Below are positions 62,366 through 64,000 of a DNA stretch of 64,000 nt, piece by piece. The DNA is from Vanilla planifolia (Eukaryota > Streptophyta > Magnoliopsida > Asparagales > Orchidaceae). The DNA lies in NCBI GenBank assembly GCA_023846275.1, contig CM043870.1:18043057-18107056 (forward strand), in the 5' to 3' direction. The stretch's first letter is position 1. Every line of letters starts with the position of its first letter. Made by a program: the position numbers and the translations under genes. The notes under the pieces are model-generated. The model saw only the letters and a program-made list of their open reading frames with translations, made no database searches and was not told the DNA's origin.

Positions 62366-63650
62366 GATGACATAGAAACATCTAAAATTAGGTCATAGAC
62401 ATATATTCCTTGGGATTGCATCTATTACATAAGTCCATAAGTGCAAACTTTGGTTCAAAATTTCTTTAAATTGCTTAAAATTGAATTTTTTTAATTGAGT
62501 TCACCACTTATCACAATTCACCCCATCCATCACCATCACTAATACCATATGTAGTCTTTGTCATTACCCAAGCTAATTTGTGCACCTACAAGATCCTAAT
62601 TGACTTGAGAACATTGTTTGACCTACACTTGACATGTTTTGACCATTCCCTCGACATCCCACAATGACCTGCACCAACTAGCTAATCTTATCAATTATGT
62701 TCCACATGAGCCATGCCTTCCAAAAACTTAGATCAACAGCTCTGTCATGTCGCTCACCCTACCGTTCTACCACCCACCATTTCGTCGCTTATTGTTACCA
62801 CGTCCCAAAATGCACATCTTGTTTTTGAAATATTTAAGTAAATTATTTTTTTTAAAATTGTTTTTATTTTTTAATTTTTTCTTAAAGAAAATACTAAGGA
62901 TATTTATCTCTATAAGTAAGGATGCTTAAGAGATTGTTGGGAATAGAAAATTAAGAAATGAATTTATTTTGTTTGTGTGCTTCTATTTTGGTGAACAAAT
63001 TGTGTGTCCAACTTAGCAAGAGAAATTCTAACTTCACTTGTGAGAGATAGTGATGGAAGGTGAGAGATTTTTTATCATGTGAGCCAACAACAAAAATCAC
63101 TTGTGAGAGACATGGATCAAATTGATAGACCTTCCACCAGGACAGTAGATAACTAAATAAATTATTGCCTTCACTAATACCCTAAACTTTCCCATTAACT
63201 TAAATCATAACTACATTGCCCTTTTCCCACTTTGGTGCTCCAAATGTTAATGCTTAAACAACTGTAAGACATCATTGCCAAAATGTTATGCCCTTTTAGT
63301 AACTTTTATTTTCAAGGTAGTAAACTATAGTTAGGGTTATTTTTCACTATTAAAGTTCACAACATATATTTTACCATAAATTCTCGATTTTATATGTATG
63401 AAATTGAATATGAAAAAAAATTATTTTGTTGGATTTCTTGTTTAATGCTTAAGGTGTTTCTATTTACTCAAATTAATAGTTCACAAAATTTTTAAATGCT
63501 AATCTTTTAATAGTTTTAAAATAACACATATGTTACTTAACAAAATTTGGTGCATAATATCCTTCTGTATTTTTGAATAATCAATTGAACATCTTTAGTA
63601 TTGTAGTCTCTAATTTGGACCTGGTAGGAGTCTAAATTTATCTTACATCA
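62366..63650 (+). repeat. 3' LTR of gypsy element 2
   Basis: Collinear with the 5' LTR; ends TCTTACATCA at 63,641-63,650. A C-rich part (about 62,500-62,800) precedes a T-rich part, as in the 5' LTR. The 60-codon frame at 62,747-62,929 is inside this LTR and is not a gene. Confidence 0.7.
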
Positions 63651-64000
63651 ATAATATAAAATACTTCTAATAATGCTATGATTTAATTATATGTATTTTT
63701 TTTCTTTTTGAATTATTTTGCTAGAAATTGAAGTATAAAAACAGCTTGTGTTTTTTATTAAAAAAATCAAAATGAGTTTTTATTAGTACTTATATTTCTT
63801 TATTAACAAATTTTAAATAAGATGCCATCCTGATTTTCAAACTGAGATAAGAGTTGTCATAAAAGTGTGGTGGTCTATTGGAAGATGCACATTTACCTAA
63901 ACTTCGTAAAATGCTAGTTTAGTTATGGATCCACTAAACCATTTTTTCTTACTAAAATGTGATTTTTCCCTTACACTAATTGAATTTTGGTTCATAAGAG
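63651..64000. other. Flank of gypsy element 2
   Basis: AT-rich sequence with no gene or motif. The bases after the LTR (ATAATATAAA) gave no certain target-site duplication. Confidence 0.45.

Larger units (their letters stand above)
58310..63650 (+). mobile_element. Internally deleted Ty3/gypsy element 2
   Basis: A plus-strand element with two related LTRs, a primer binding site, gag with zinc knuckle, protease and a post-integrase, chromodomain-like tail. RT, RNase H and the catalytic integrase core are absent: the sequence goes from the protease end (about 61,570) to the end of pol (about 61,880) in some 300 bases. The chromodomain-like W-K core is similar to that of gypsy element 1, though the LTRs are different, so they are probably related lineages. 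Stops and shifts are present. The start of the 5' LTR is uncertain by up to 90 bases. Confidence 0.8.

Noticed and set aside
62747-62929. 60-codon open frame near the right end
   Set aside because: It lies entirely within the 3' LTR of gypsy element 2, and the matching part of the 5' LTR has no equivalent gene-like frame.
1-64000. CRISPR array, bacterial operon, phage or organelle insertion
   Set aside because: No regularly spaced short repeats, no dense open frames and no recognisable organelle genes occur. The retroelement families are of plant nuclear type.

Overview
The window looks like intergenic DNA from a large, repeat-rich seed-plant nuclear genome. I find no convincing cellular gene, no tRNA or rRNA gene, no CRISPR array and no bacterial-type operon. 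What can be recognised is a graveyard of plant retrotransposons: L1-type LINEs, Ty3/gypsy elements with a chromodomain-like end, and Ty1/copia elements. Nearly all are broken by stops and frameshifts. Base composition is strongly A+T-rich by eye and CpG is rare, as expected when methylated cytosines in old transposons are lost by deamination. The retroelement families point to a seed plant. The strong AT shift with ancient, degraded elements would suit a gymnosperm with a low-GC genome (Welwitschia is one known case), but the sequence alone does not settle the species.

Layout. (1) 1-3,100: minus-strand L1-type LINE (copy A), cut by the window edge. (2) 3,100-6,140: unassigned sequence, then an AT-rich block ending in a (TA)n microsatellite. 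(3) 6,199-6,560: a 5'-truncated LINE 3' end with a poly(A) tail, much fresher than its surroundings. (4) 6,570-16,127: AT-rich and unassigned sequence with two weak retroelement traces. (5) 16,128-24,814: an old gypsy element with two recognisable LTRs, gag, and a pol whose protease-RT-RNase H part is present twice, followed by integrase and a chromodomain-like tail. (6) 24,815-30,400: unassigned. (7) 30,400-about 33,380: the 3' half of a copia element (RT with an intact YVDD box, RNase H, polypurine tract, LTR). (8) 35,410-38,215: three tandem copies of a degraded, possibly copia-derived unit. (9) 38,216-41,300: very AT-rich block. (10) 43,840-44,460: minus-strand copia integrase relic. (11) 45,200-50,090: minus-strand LINE copy B, same family as copy A, with ORF1 zinc knuckle, endonuclease and RT traces. 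(12) 50,090-58,300: mostly very AT-rich sequence with two (TA)n microsatellites. (13) About 58,310-63,650: a second gypsy element with LTRs, a primer binding site, gag, protease and chromodomain-like tail, but without RT, RNase H or catalytic integrase.

These parts do not form a working pathway. Each autonomous element would once have made its own gag and pol proteins and copied itself through RNA. I saw no element that still looks able to do so. The most interesting features are structural: the internal pol duplication in the first gypsy element, the internal deletion in the second, the triplicated unit, the paired LINE copies, and the young LINE tail inside a TA repeat. I did not find a convincing new biological system. 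All protein assignments are by-eye motif readings without database searches.
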